Of a stretch of 64,000 nt of DNA, positions 44,201 to 54,590 are shown in pieces. Numbering within the stretch: position 1 is the first letter of the stretch; every line of letters starts with the position of its first letter. A program made the position numbers and the translations under genes. Under the pieces are notes generated by a model. It worked only from the letters and a program-made list of their open reading frames with translations. It did not search any database and was not told the origin of the DNA. The stretch comes from Sesamum alatum (lineage: Eukaryota; Streptophyta; Magnoliopsida; Lamiales; Pedaliaceae), in NCBI GenBank assembly GCA_034509735.1, contig JACGWO010000011.1, forward strand, positions 13,053,866 to 13,117,865, written 5' to 3'.

Positions 44201-46874
44201 TGCCTTTGGATCCACGTTAAATCTGTGGACCATAACCTCGGGGTTTATCCCTTTCATATCTGACAGCTCCCATGCAAAAGCGTCAACTGATCTTTGTAAG
44301 AAATCAACAATGACACGTTCCATCTGCACACTCAGTAGTGACCCAACCTTCAACACCTTCTTAGAGTCACTCAGGAGCTCGACCATTTTGATCTCTTCAA
44401 AAGCCTCCATTCTTTCCTCTTCCACTTTTCTATTTTTGGCTTCTTTCCGAGTCTCTTCCCTTTGCTGCTCCGGGGAGCTTCTTTTACCTGGGTCATCAAG
44501 GTATCCTCCAAGAGATTCCTTCTCTGGCATCAAACTATTACTGCCCTCGCCTTTCCTCTCACGGGCATCCATTGTCGTCTTTAGTGTGCTGGCATAACAT
44601 TCTCTGGCTTGCTTCCTGTCCCCCACCATCTCTCCTACACCTTCAGGTGTTGGGAACTTCACTTTCATGTGGTAACTGGATATCACAGCTTGGAAGAGGT
44701 TCAAACTTGGTCTCCCCAAAATCGCATTATAAGCAGAAGGTGCGTCCACTACCAAAAATTTCACGAACTTGGTCACGCGCCTGGGATACGTCCCAATCGA
44801 AATGGGCAATGTGGCTCCCCCAACGGCACAACCACATCTCCGCTAAAGCTGGTTAAGGGGGTATTGACGGGCGTAAGTTGTATGTTGTCGATCCTCATTT
44901 GAGAAAAAGCCTTGTAAAACAGGATGTCCGCTGAACTCCCGCTGTCAATCAAAATCTTCCTTACCCAGAAGTTTGATATTGAGGCCGCCACAATAATCGC
45001 CTCATTGCAGGAAGGAAGATTCCCCTCCAAGTCTTGATCATTAAATGTTATCTCCCCCGTGGGATGTGCTTGAGGTGCTTCCTTGAGCTCGCTACAAGCA
45101 ACCTGGTTAGGAACGTTTCCTGCTGCTCTGGCGGCCGCCTTCCTAGCTCGCCCTGAGTCCCCTCCAGCTGGGCCTCCCGAAATGACCCCAATCACACCAG
45201 CTGTCGGAAGGTTATCTTTCCTCTCACGATCTACTTCTTCCTTATCTCTTATCTCAAGGCGGGGCGTCGGTCGCTTACTTTCACGGGTGACCTCTTGAGG
45301 TCCTTGCTTCATTTTTGCCACGAATTCCATCAGGTAGCCTCTCCTGATGAGTTTCTCAATTTCTATTTTCAGATGGTGACATTCCTCAGTGTTGTGGCCC
45401 CGATCTTTGTAAAAGTGACAGTACTTGTCAGATTTCATCCTATGAGGATTGTCCTTCATCGGATAAGGCCATCTCACAAGCCCTTGTTGTTCAGCCACTG
45501 CGAGAACTTGAACTCGTGGAGCGTTCAATGGGGTGTACCTCACTAACTCTCCCGGTAGCGGTGGCTTCCGTTCCCGCCTGATTCCCTATGACCTGGGAGG
45601 AAATCTCATTTCTTCTTCATCAGCTTTCCGCTTGAGGGGATTCGCAGGTCGCAATCCCACTGTCTCTTCTATTCGAATATATTTCTCTGCTCGAAGCAAC
45701 AACTCTTCCTGAGTCGAAGGGGGCTTCCCTGCTATCAACTCCTTAAATCGTCCTCTTCTCAAATTCTGCTGCATAATGCTAGCCAAAAGCTCAGGATTCA
45801 CGTGCGGGACCTCTAACACCGCTTCCGAGAAGCGCTGCACATACTCCCTCAAACTCTCATTCTCCCTCTGGATTATTGTAAACAAGTATGAAGCGGTCTT
45901 AGGGTATCGCCTGTTAATCGAGAAGTGGTGTAGGAAGCGCTGAGAAAGTTGCTCAAATAACTCGATAGTTCCAGGCGGCATCTAATTGAACCATGTCATG
46001 GCTTTCCCCAAAAGGGTAGTACAAAATAGTTTGCAATATTCCGCATCGCTGATGTCCAGCAGATCGCTCTGGCCATAAAGCGGTCGAAGTGATCTTGAGG
46101 ATCCCCTATTCCGCTATACTTGTTCAGACTTGGAATCTTAATTCTTGGATGGATAGCTTCTGCCAATATGTGGGGGGCGAATGGGCTCCGACGGGGAGGT
46201 GCCACTGCCAAAGGTCGTGCCGGATATCCTGGAGGCCCCAGCGAGTTAGGGAATGTATGCAGGGGAGGGGGTCCTCTCTTGTAGTGTCCCCCTCCTTGTG
46301 CTGGCTGCCTCCCCCCTTGTGGGGGGGGGGGGGAATATAATTGTCTTCATGCCCCCCATGTGACAGATGAAGGAAATAATCCTCTTCACCTCCCGCTCTA
46401 CGAGGGGGTGAAGGATAAAAGTCGTCCTCGGGCTGCGTGGCCCTGCTATTGACCTCCTCCTCATAACCCACGCCTTCAAAGGCTTACTCGGGCCTCTGCT
46501 CTCTTGCAGGTGCGCCCTGCCCCCTCCCCGAATGGCGAGGGGGTCGGGGGGGTGCTGCCTGTCCAGCAATATACTGAGCTACGGCCCTCGCTTGCAGCTT
46601 GAGCAGATGCCTCTTCTATTAACTGGTGAAGGGCCTCTTGAGTAATCTGGATGACTGGTGGAGGTGGTGGGACCTCAACCTCCTTATGCCCTTCTTCCTC
46701 TCGGTTTCGCACTGGAGGATTCTCCAGGGCGCGGCCCTGCTCTTCCTCTTGATTCTCCAACCTCCAAGCGGGTGCTGGTGGATTAGCCAGGGCGTGGCCC
46801 TGCTCCTCCTCCTCTCTTCTCACAGGGTCATCTTGCCCCACGTTCACGCTTCTTGCTCTCGATCTGGTGTTCAT
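41270..46874 (-). pseudogene. Tat-like gag-pol polyprotein (gag, PR, RT, RNase H x2, INT), broken
   Basis: In order on the minus strand, gag starts with ATG at 46874 and has a retrotransposon gag core at 46211-45586 (FEQLSQRFLHHFSINRR). A C/H motif follows (YCHFYKDRGHNTEECHHLK, near 45410-45350). The protease has LIDSGSSADILF (about 44950) and AYNAILGRPSL. RT has CIDFTDLNRACPKDSYPLPR and YIDD at 43728-43739. A first RNase H (PIYYASKALQGPEERYAQIE) is followed by a second one (FVDGSSTSQGGGAGILLESP, SNNEAEYEAVIAG, SDSQLVVKQVNGE). Integrase shows D, D and E in VAVDYFSKW, VMDNGTQFQG and NGQAEGTNR. Breaks include an amber codon (43790-43792) splitting RT, a frameshift near 44810 in PR, one near 41600-41760 in INT, and a 13-G run (46321-46333) in the gag leader. 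Confidence 0.9.
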
Positions 46875-46895
46875 CTTCGATGCCTAGACTGGTTT

Positions 46896-46911
46896 CCCAC
46901 AGACGGCGCCA
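46896..46911 (-). promoter_or_regulatory. Primer binding site of the gypsy element
   Basis: TGGCGCCGTCTGTGGG on the minus strand lies three bases inside the 5' LTR. Its first nine bases fit the 3' end of a plant tRNA-Asp; the tRNA assignment is tentative. Confidence 0.65.
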
Positions 46912-46914
46912 AGG

Positions 46915-47287
46915 TGATGGGGTAGATTCGGAAGAAACGTAGCCTAAGCACGTGTGCACCAAATGAATTCAAGAAGCTTAATAAAAACGAGGAAATGTAG
47001 AAAGTTTCTATATTCATTCATAAAAAGTATCTCAAACAATGAATTCACCCCCTATTTATAGTAAATTTTGGGGAGTGAAATTACAACGTTGCCCTTTAAT
47101 CCTACGGCCTAAAATTAATCAGACGAGGGTGCTTTCGTCATTTCGCTAGCCCCACTCTTTTTTCAACCTCCTTCTCTTCAACTCCCCTCAACTTCCTTTT
47201 AACCTCTCCTAACTTCCATCAAGGGCGTTTGTGCAATTAATCACAAACTTGAGGGTCTTCTTGCAAATTTTGTTCTTCTCCACATCA
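46915..47287 (-). repeat. 5' LTR of the Ty3-gypsy element
   Basis: About 373 bp. On the minus strand it runs TGATGTGGAGAAGAAC to ACCCCATCA and is followed by the primer binding site. TSD GGGCC lies at 47288-47292. It contains the same TATA-like CTATAAATAG as the other LTR. Confidence 0.92.
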
Positions 47288-47292
47288 GGGCC

Positions 47293-47782
47293 ACACAATT
47301 TTAGCTTACTTTTTATTTACTTCTCACTAGATTGTACAAACGCTATATACTTTTCTTGTAATAAATATTTTTTTTAAAATTAAAAACCCTTGCAAACACT
47401 TCATAGATACTAGTAAGTGGCGCACATCCTATGTATGTGCATAATTTTTAAAAATATTTAATATAAAATATTTTTATAAGTTATATTATTTACTTTTTGT
47501 AAAATTCAAAATTACCTAAAATAAGATAAAAATGCATGAGGAACAAAAACTACCAAAGGTAGTTATAAAAGATCATGGGGAAGTTAAAAATAATTAATTA
47601 ATTAATTTTTTTAAAAAATGACAGATCAAATTAATTTAGACACCAAAGAGGCCCTCTCCAATAATAATATAGTATAGATAGTATAGATGTTATACCCTAT
47701 GGACTTATAAAGAGAGATATATTGCCTCAATCACGTGTAATAAAAAGAGCATAAAACTCTCTTATATTTTAAAAGCGCCAAT
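47293..47782. other. AT-rich spacer
   Basis: No gene or bounded repeat is visible. Confidence 0.5.
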
Positions 47783-48299
47783 TAAAAAAAATTAAAGGAA
47801 TTTTTAAAATATCAAAACCACTCTTTTTTTAAACTTTGTCTAATTCTAATTTCACTTGTTCATCAAGCTCTTTTTATTTTCGTAATTCTAAAGTACTTGA
47901 AACTCATTTTATTTCAGTTTCCCTGATTTGTCAAACCAAATTAAAAATAAATTTATACATGCATATATATATATAAATTTATATATTTATATTTACTTAA
48001 ACAAATATACAATTAATAAAATCGAAAGAGTTGATCACGATCTAATAAGAAAATATACAATTAATATATATTTATATATATATATATATTGTAATTATAT
48101 AATTGTGGTAATTATATGAATGTATAAATTTATTTTTAACTTGATTTGACAAATAAGTGAAACTAAAATAAAATGCGCTCCAAATACTTTAGAATTATAA
48201 AAATAAAAAGATCTCGATGAACAAGTGAAAATAGAATTAGATAAAATATAAAAAAAGAGTGGTTTGGTATTTTAAAAATTCCTTTAATATTTTTTTTTC
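47783..48299. mobile_element. Foldback element with inverted arms of about 180 bp
   Basis: The left arm (47783-47962) holds AAAGGAATTTTTAAAATAT, AACCACTC, CACTTGTTCATC and AAAATAAATTTATACAT. The right arm (48114-48299) has the same words inverted (GTATAAATTTATTTTTAAC, GATGAACAAGTG, AAAGAGTGGTTT, TTTTAAAAATTCCTTTAAT). The central 150 bp is TA-rich. No TSD was recognised. Long arms with a short centre fit a foldback or long-TIR MITE. Confidence 0.75.
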
Positions 48300-48789
48300 A
48301 TAAATCAATTTTTAATAAGGGTAAAATAGACTTTTTGAACTTCAAAATTAAAGGTGTTAAAAGGTTATGATTTTTTTTTAAGGTTTTAATACTTTAGGGG
48401 GTAATTGATGTAGGATGGATACTTTAAGGGTGATAACTGTATTTAACCCTAGAAAATATGTGTTTTTAAATCTATTATGGGGTTTCGTGTGGAAATAAAA
48501 ATATATTCAAATTGAGGATTTTCCGCTAAACAAATTAACCATGTAAAAGAAAAAATAAATAACTACATGCTGTCACTTTTTCCTTCTATTAATCTTTAAG
48601 CTAGATTAAAATAAAAATTCCTAGTTGAATTTTCGTGGCTTTAGAGCATTAACAATCCTGTACGATGTTGTGTGTGGGCTAGCATCATTATAGCTGACCA
48701 ACTACTGCCAATAATTAAGACATATTCATGCAAGAATTATTAACAAACAAGTCGAAATTTACGTTTAATCCCATTAAATACTTTAATAA
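48300..48789. other. AT-rich spacer with a small MITE-like piece
   Basis: About 48320-48447 begins GGGTAAAATAGAC and ends TGATAACTGTATTTAACCC, which could be a short TIR element. No gene is visible. Confidence 0.35.
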
Positions 48790-49211
48790 CTAGCGTGTGC
48801 CCCGTGCTATGCACGGCTTTAATTTAATTATAATTAAAATTATATCTTACAAAATTTATAAATTATGTGAAAGTTAGTTAAGAAAATTAAATTTTGTTAA
48901 TTATTGTAAAAATTGCATAATTAATGAATCTTGACTATGCCGCATAATACAGGTAATCATTTGAGCAAAAGTAAAAGCATGAAAAAAGTTAAACAAAAAT
49001 AAAGAAAAAATTGCATGATAAGAACAATGAAAAAAAGTGTTAAGAATTTTTTTTATTAAATTTAGATTCAAAAATAGCAAATGCTTTTTACAAAGGTTGT
49101 TCTGTAATATTTATAATGCCTTAACAATATTGTACATTTACTCAAAAAATATATAAAAATATTTTGTTTCGATATAAATTAAAGTCATGCATAACACGGG
49201 ACACACGTTAG
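48790..49211 (+). mobile_element. TIR element, CTAGCGTGTGCCCCGTG family (copy 1)
   Basis: It starts CTAGCGTGTGCCCCGTGCTA and ends inverted CATAACACGGGACACACGTTAG. It is a relative of 59450-60139, in opposite orientation. Interior words such as AAAAGTAAAAGCATGAAAAA and CAATATTGTACATTTACTC are shared as complements. No TSD was found. 49285-49360 resembles 48815-48880 and may be a fragment of another copy. Confidence 0.75.
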
Positions 49212-49561
49212 ACGGTGACGGTGAGGTGAAAAAAATAATATTATATTATAGTGAACGGTGATATCAGCACTAAGACACTATCATATATGCCCTACAATAT
49301 AATTTAACTATAACTAAAATTATATCTTACAAAATTTTGTAAATTATGTGAAAATTAAAGTATCAATTACACCACCTGTGATATGATTAAAAAAAAAAAC
49401 CCTGCGGCGAGGGTTGGTGGTACATGCGCGTTGACTGTGGCTAGTGGTTTGAAAAGTGTCTTCTTCTTTTTTTTTTTTTTTTTTGAGATACTTTTGCCCT
49501 TCCTTCCCCCATTTTAAGGCCAGCATTTGTCCTCACCCCCAAATGATTTTTCCCCTCTTTC

Positions 49562-49785
49562 TTGCACGACCAATCTACCAAAAAGTTTTCTTTCAAAATT
49601 AGCCATGTTCGCACAATCAAGTCTATTGAAAAAAATCAAGCATCCAAGGAAGTGCTCGATTTGAGATTTTCAGCTTCACCATTTTGTGGATGCAATTCAA
49701 ACGCAGAAGTTAGGGTTGTGGAATCATTAACAAAACCTTCTAGAAGTAAGTTGTATTATTGTTGCAGATTTTAAGTTTGTAATTA
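49562..49785 (+). pseudogene. Possible GRF-type zinc finger fragment
   Basis: The frame contains CGCNSNAEVRVVESLTKPSR followed by KLYYCCRF. C-x-C, then a basic stretch, then C near an aromatic residue recalls GRF zinc fingers, which occur in plant transposon-related ORFs. The continuation after 49790 is broken. This is a weak motif match. Confidence 0.3.
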
Positions 49786-49859
49786 TTTTTGTTGGGTACA
49801 ACCCGAAAGAGCAACATGGGCATCAAGTGGAGTTCCGGTAAACTTTGATTTTGGAGCAC

Positions 49860-50600
49860 ACAGTGGACCCGGGGGAGGACGCATTTTCAACGTACGAAGA
49901 TGAACAAGATGGGTTTGATTTTAGATGAAGTGGTTTCGAAAGCGTCAAATTATGGGAGTTCAAATGTAACTGTTCAAGGCAACGGAAAGTAGTTAGCAGT
50001 GTTAATTTTTGGATAAGAGTTATGCAGTTTTATTTTTCTTGGTTTTATTCTATTAATAAAGTAAATTTTAAGGCTTATTGTAATGTTATTTTAATTTTTC
50101 AAAATTTGCAAACAGTTTTGTTTTGTGATGACCTTAAATTAATGCTTGAATTTTTTTTTTCTATACACTGTAAAAATACTGAGAAATGTCCAAAAAATAT
50201 GCAAAAAAATTAAAAAAATCCCTGTTAAAAAAACTGTAAAAAAAACTATAATAATAGTCAAATTGTGCAAAAGATACCTCCATTTCTTCAGTTTCCAGGT
50301 TGTTGTGTGTCAAAAACACAACAGTACCATAAAAAATACATATAAAAGCATCACAATATACAATCTTGATGAAAAAATAACAATGAGTTTGCAAAACAAC
50401 AATACATTCAAAAAAATTCAAATACAACATCCCTACTCCAAAAAACTTTCAAAAATATTAAATTTGTTAAATGACATTACAACACCAATTTTCACATACT
50501 TTCATGGTCTCTATGGCATTTTCTTGGACCTCTCCTTGATTCTTTTCATAACATGGAAAATTGATGGTCTTTTCTTTCTGCTTGTATTTCCAGGTCCTCT
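49860..50600. other. AT-rich sequence without clear content
   Basis: The open frame on the plus strand at 50146-50613 has a low-complexity K/N/I-rich composition and no recognisable domain. It is more likely noise across a decayed element. Confidence 0.35.
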
Positions 50601-53510
50601 TGGTCGGCTCTAGCAGTGTCTCCCATCAACACAACATTTCTAGGTCCTTGATAGCCAATTTCTTGTTGTTAATTTTTTTAAAAAAAATATTGGAAGCAGT
50701 TGCAGAAAAGATTAAAAATTAGGAATAACTATTAATAGAACTTACAGTAGATACAGGTGTGCTTGTGGGGTTTGTGGTTGCATATGGTCCTCCTGTTTTT
50801 TGTTCATTATGCATTTCAAAAATTAAATATGTGAAGCAAAAAATATTTTAATTGATAACATAGTTAAAGTACTTACTGTGTTCATTCTTGGCAGTGTTTG
50901 TACAATTGTTCCTCCTCTTTTTCTTTGCTTCTGAAGTTCAATAATGTGCTGATTGATTAATAAATAATAACAAATTGTTCATAAGAAATATATTAAGTAC
51001 TAATTACCTTGGTTGCTCTTGTAGGCTGAGATGACAATTCGTGCTCTTGGCTTGCTGGGGGGATTTGGGAACCTTGAACAGGTATTTCCTCCAGATTATT
51101 GCCCTACGAATGAGGATTTCAAATCAAAACAGTATTTAAGGGGAAATAAACAGATTAACAGCGGTTGTAATGTACTTAATTAACTTCACCTTGTAAAACT
51201 TTGACTTTGGATGTGGTGAATTTTTGCAACTTCCCTTGTTGTGCCCTCTTTCCAAGCACTTGCTGCAAGTATGTATCAAACCCTCCTAAGCTTCTTCGAT
51301 CTACCCTTATCGTTTTACCTTTCGGTGGTTTTAGGGGTTCATAAGTGGTTTGAATGTAGTCTTTTTCCCCGGAAACAACATGGATCATCTCCACATAAAC
51401 CATTATGTTGATTTTTCGTAACAAACGTCAACATACTCATCAATTAGAACCCTTTTGGTAGATATTGTTGCACATGATCTCATCAACATACTCAACATAC
51501 CTAATGCACCAATCTTTCAAAACATCCCTGAAATGTTTTGCGTTGAAATTTCATCCCTTCAACCAATTCACATGTCTTTATGTTTGTGGATTCTTTAAAA
51601 AGACCATATTTTGGTTGTGAATCTTCAATATGAAAATCAGGCAAACACTCAAGTTCACCATTTTCAGCATAATCACTAAATTAATTTTCATTTTCTTCAT
51701 GAATTTCAGTCTAAAATTCTGGTTTTTTTTCATTTTTCTTCATCATTACTCTCCTCATTTTGTGGATTAAATCTATTTTACTTGGATTCTTGTTCAAAAA
51801 TATATCATCATCACTTGATCCTTCAATGTCTTCTAAATCAAGACCGGGGGTTTCACTATCACTATCACTTGGGGCCTGATTAGGTTGGAGGTAGTACTCA
51901 TCAGAAGAATCAATAAATTCTCATGAGGACTGATTTTCAGCATAAGAAAATTTTCGTTTGCCCTTATTAGGCCTCACATTCTCAGGCTGAAAATGTTCAG
52001 ACAGGATTTTCAGTTTGAACATTATCATGTGCTTCAAAATTTTCACCTCGTACACCACCCTCCATCTCATTTCCTTGACCCTCACCATTGCCACCCTGCC
52101 CCTCACAATCAACTCCATCACCAACACCTTTATACACATCACCACTCCCATCCTTACCCTGCCCTTGGCCCTCACAATTCATCTTTTCCCGACACCTTGA
52201 AACTTAAAACCCTGCCCTTCACTATACTCTAAATCATCATCAAAATTGACCCTATCTAACAAGTACCTAATTTCTTCCTCATGTTGAGAGGAAACTACAT
52301 TTACTACAGGAAAATCTACTTTTAGCTACAATGTTGAAATCGTAGCAAATGGACAAAATTCATAGCGAAAAGGCTTTTGCTACGAATTTTGGACGTACAG
52401 ATGGAGGGCATAGCAAATGCTTCGCTATGCATAAAATTCTCGGTGAAAAGTTATTTTCTACGAAAAATTGGCTTTTTGTTACAACATCATATTCGTAGAA
52501 AAAAAAAAGAAAAAAAGAGAAAAATCGCCATCTTTGCCTATGAATATCGAGTCGTAGCCATTATATGAGTATTTCCTACGCGAAAATAACTTTTGTTAGA
52601 CATTGAATTTGTTGCAAAAATAACAAGAAAAATCATAACCTTTTGTTACGGAGCTCTGTTTGTAGCAATAACATCTTACATTAATTTTTACTATGACTAT
52701 TTTATCATAATAATAAAACTAAAATTTGATTTTATATTTTTTACAATTATCCTGATAATTTTTTTGATATTTATTATTTTTATTTTTATAATTTTCATAT
52801 TAATAGTTGAAAGCATTATTAAACTATCATAAGATAACTTGCACATGACATACAATAATATATTTGTACCAAAATTAAATAACACAATTAGTCAACGTGC
52901 ATATCGCTAGCATATATCACAAATATTTATGTTAACCGAACAAAAGGTACAACCTTCCTACTCCATAATGTAGAAATAATTACCACTAACTACATAATTA
53001 TACAAATATCAATTGATGCTCTAGACATTACACAATTCTTAACCATAGGCATTAGCCAATCAAAAAACTCAAAGTTGCATATATACCAAAACCTAACATA
53101 CATAAGATAGACAAAAAAATAGCTTCTCCTCTTGTTTCGAATCTCCATAACCTGAAATATTGTAACCATAAAATTGAAATATATAAAAAACAAAAGTATA
53201 CAAAGTTGCAAAGTTGAAAGAAAAGAGAGTTCTTGCTTCACAAACTCCAAGACACATTTGTTAACAACTTTTCCAATGGTACTAACATCCTTCCTCGGTC
53301 GTTGTAACTTCTCATTAGGAATGTAAGCTTTCTCGACATACACTCTCACAAATTCAGGTAGAGCTCCGTCTTGGCCAATCATACCAACAACACCACCTTC
53401 GGTAAAAAAGAAGAGTGTTCAAATATTAAGCGCCCAAACATTGCGATTGTGGGGGACAAGTGGAGGACTAGTTGTTGGGAGAGCACACCTCATCAGGGCT
53501 ACTACTGCCC
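50600..53510 (-). pseudogene. Decayed transposon gene, possibly Mutator-like (MULE)
   Basis: Minus-strand exon-like pieces are visible. About 53510-53210 reads CAGTYEIVNRWAVVALMRCA, then LPEFVRVYVEKAYIPNEKLQ. About 52240-51760 is glycine-rich (GEGQGKDGSGDVYKG) and acidic (SDSDSETPGLDLEDIEGSSDDD), then a VEGMKFQ phrase near 51560. About 51424-51190 reads VSGEKDYIQTTYEPLKPPKG. About 51100-50600 reads NNLEEIPVQGSQIPPASQ, then GPRNVVLMGDTARADQEDLE. An acidic N-terminus leading to a 'GMKF' phrase and a 'SGEKD-IQT' phrase resembles the MuDR N-terminal region. No DDE catalytic core was seen, so the assignment is uncertain. A CACTA-like 5' end and subterminal repeats (52311-52660) interrupt it. Confidence 0.4.
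52311..52660. mobile_element. CACTA-like terminal fragment with GCTACGA/TCGTAGC subterminal repeats
   Basis: It starts TACTACAGGAAAATCTAC, one base from a CACTA terminus. It is followed by many short words such as CGTAGCAAA, TTTGCTACGAATTTT, TTCGCTATG and TTCTACGAAAAAT in both orientations. No right end was found. Confidence 0.5.
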
Positions 53511-53519
53511 ATCTATTTA

Positions 53520-53985
53520 CAATTTCATAAGTACCAGCACAAAGTAAATTGTGTAAGAGCTAAAAGTAAATAAAGTAAATATTGTCAAATCTATAATTTT
53601 TCATCATTAATTTGATTAGTTACCATATTATGTACTAATTAAATTGAGGTCCATTTACGTATATTATTTTAAAGTGATTCTTAATCATGATAAATAGTAG
53701 GAGTTCATTGAACTTACTCAGCTTCTACTCCTAGATGGGTATTTGATTAAAGAAAGAAAATTATCTAATATTAAAATAACCCCAAAAATGAATACCATAG
53801 AGCATTCTAATAAGATATCAACTCTAACATTTGTGAGCCCAAAATGCATAAAAGAAGTTGTGAATTATCTCAGTGGTGTAGTAAGGAAAATTGCTTCCTA
53901 GTGAAATGTGTTAGGAAAGAAGTATAACATCATTCAAATAAGGATCACATAGCATCTCCATCTGATATTTAGTGGAAATTATGTT
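53520..53985. other. AT-rich spacer
   Basis: No gene is visible. Confidence 0.45.
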
Positions 53986-54330
53986 TTTCTGCTGTAGAAT
54001 AGAAAATAAGGATCACATAGCAAAAAACGTCTACAGAAGTTCTGTTTGTTGGCTGTAGAAAAATAATTTTTGTAAACATTTTTGCTGCAGAAAATTTCTT
54101 CTTTTATGTAGGAGAAATTTTCTACAACAGAAATTTTTTTTTCCTACTACAGACAAACAATTTTTTTGAACATTTATGTTGTTTTTCTGCAGCAGAAAAA
54201 CAGTTTTTTCTACAACAGAAATTTTTCGCAAAACAGAAAATTCTATTTTTTTTTTTAAATTTGTACAGGAATTGTATTTTTCTGCTAGAAAAGCAGAACA
54301 TTTGTGAAGAAATAACATTTTCTACTGTAA
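53986..54330. repeat. Cluster of TTTCTGC(A/T)G(C/T)AGAAA palindromic words
   Basis: About ten short palindrome-like words occur within 340 bp (TTTTTCTGCTGTAGAA, TGCTGCAGAAAATT, TTTTTCTGCAGCAGAAAAA, TTTTCTACAACAGAAATTT, TTTTTCTGCTAGAAAAGC). Dense subterminal repeats of this type are typical of CACTA elements. A terminus was not located. Confidence 0.5.
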
Positions 54331-54590
54331 AGCTTGCAACATATAATCACAAAGATGACCATAAATTCAACAACACAATAGCAATGGTCGTAAATTCAAC
54401 AAAGATAAATATCATAAATCCAATAAAACAAGCATATTACAAGACAACAAATGTATATAACATAATAATGATCATCCAACAACAATCATTCCAATCCAAC
54501 ATCGCTATATCAACCAACCAACAACATTCGTTCAAATCCAACACCGCCAAGATCATCCAACAACAATCATTTAAATCCAAAACATAAACG
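54331..54590. repeat. Short tandem repeat, GATCATCCAACAACAATCATT unit
   Basis: Two to three diverged copies of GATCATCCAACAACAATCAT followed by AATCCAACA(C/T)CG (54470-54585), with looser copies of CATAAATTCAACAA before them. Confidence 0.55.

Larger units (their letters stand above)
37812..47287 (-). mobile_element. Full-length Ty3-gypsy retrotransposon, Tat-like, 9476 bp
   Basis: Two LTRs, a 5-bp TSD (GGGCC), a primer binding site, gag-pol on the minus strand and an antisense accessory ORF on the plus strand make a complete but inactive element. A second RNase H domain after the reverse transcriptase and an extra ORF between integrase and 3' LTR, here antisense, are features known from the Tat clade of plant gypsy elements. 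Several stops and frameshifts break the coding regions. Confidence 0.9.

Noticed and set aside
53990..54320. 95-codon minus-strand frame rich in C, F and K
   Set aside because: It is read from palindromic TTTCTGCAG-type repeats; the amino acid pattern is a by-product of the repeat.
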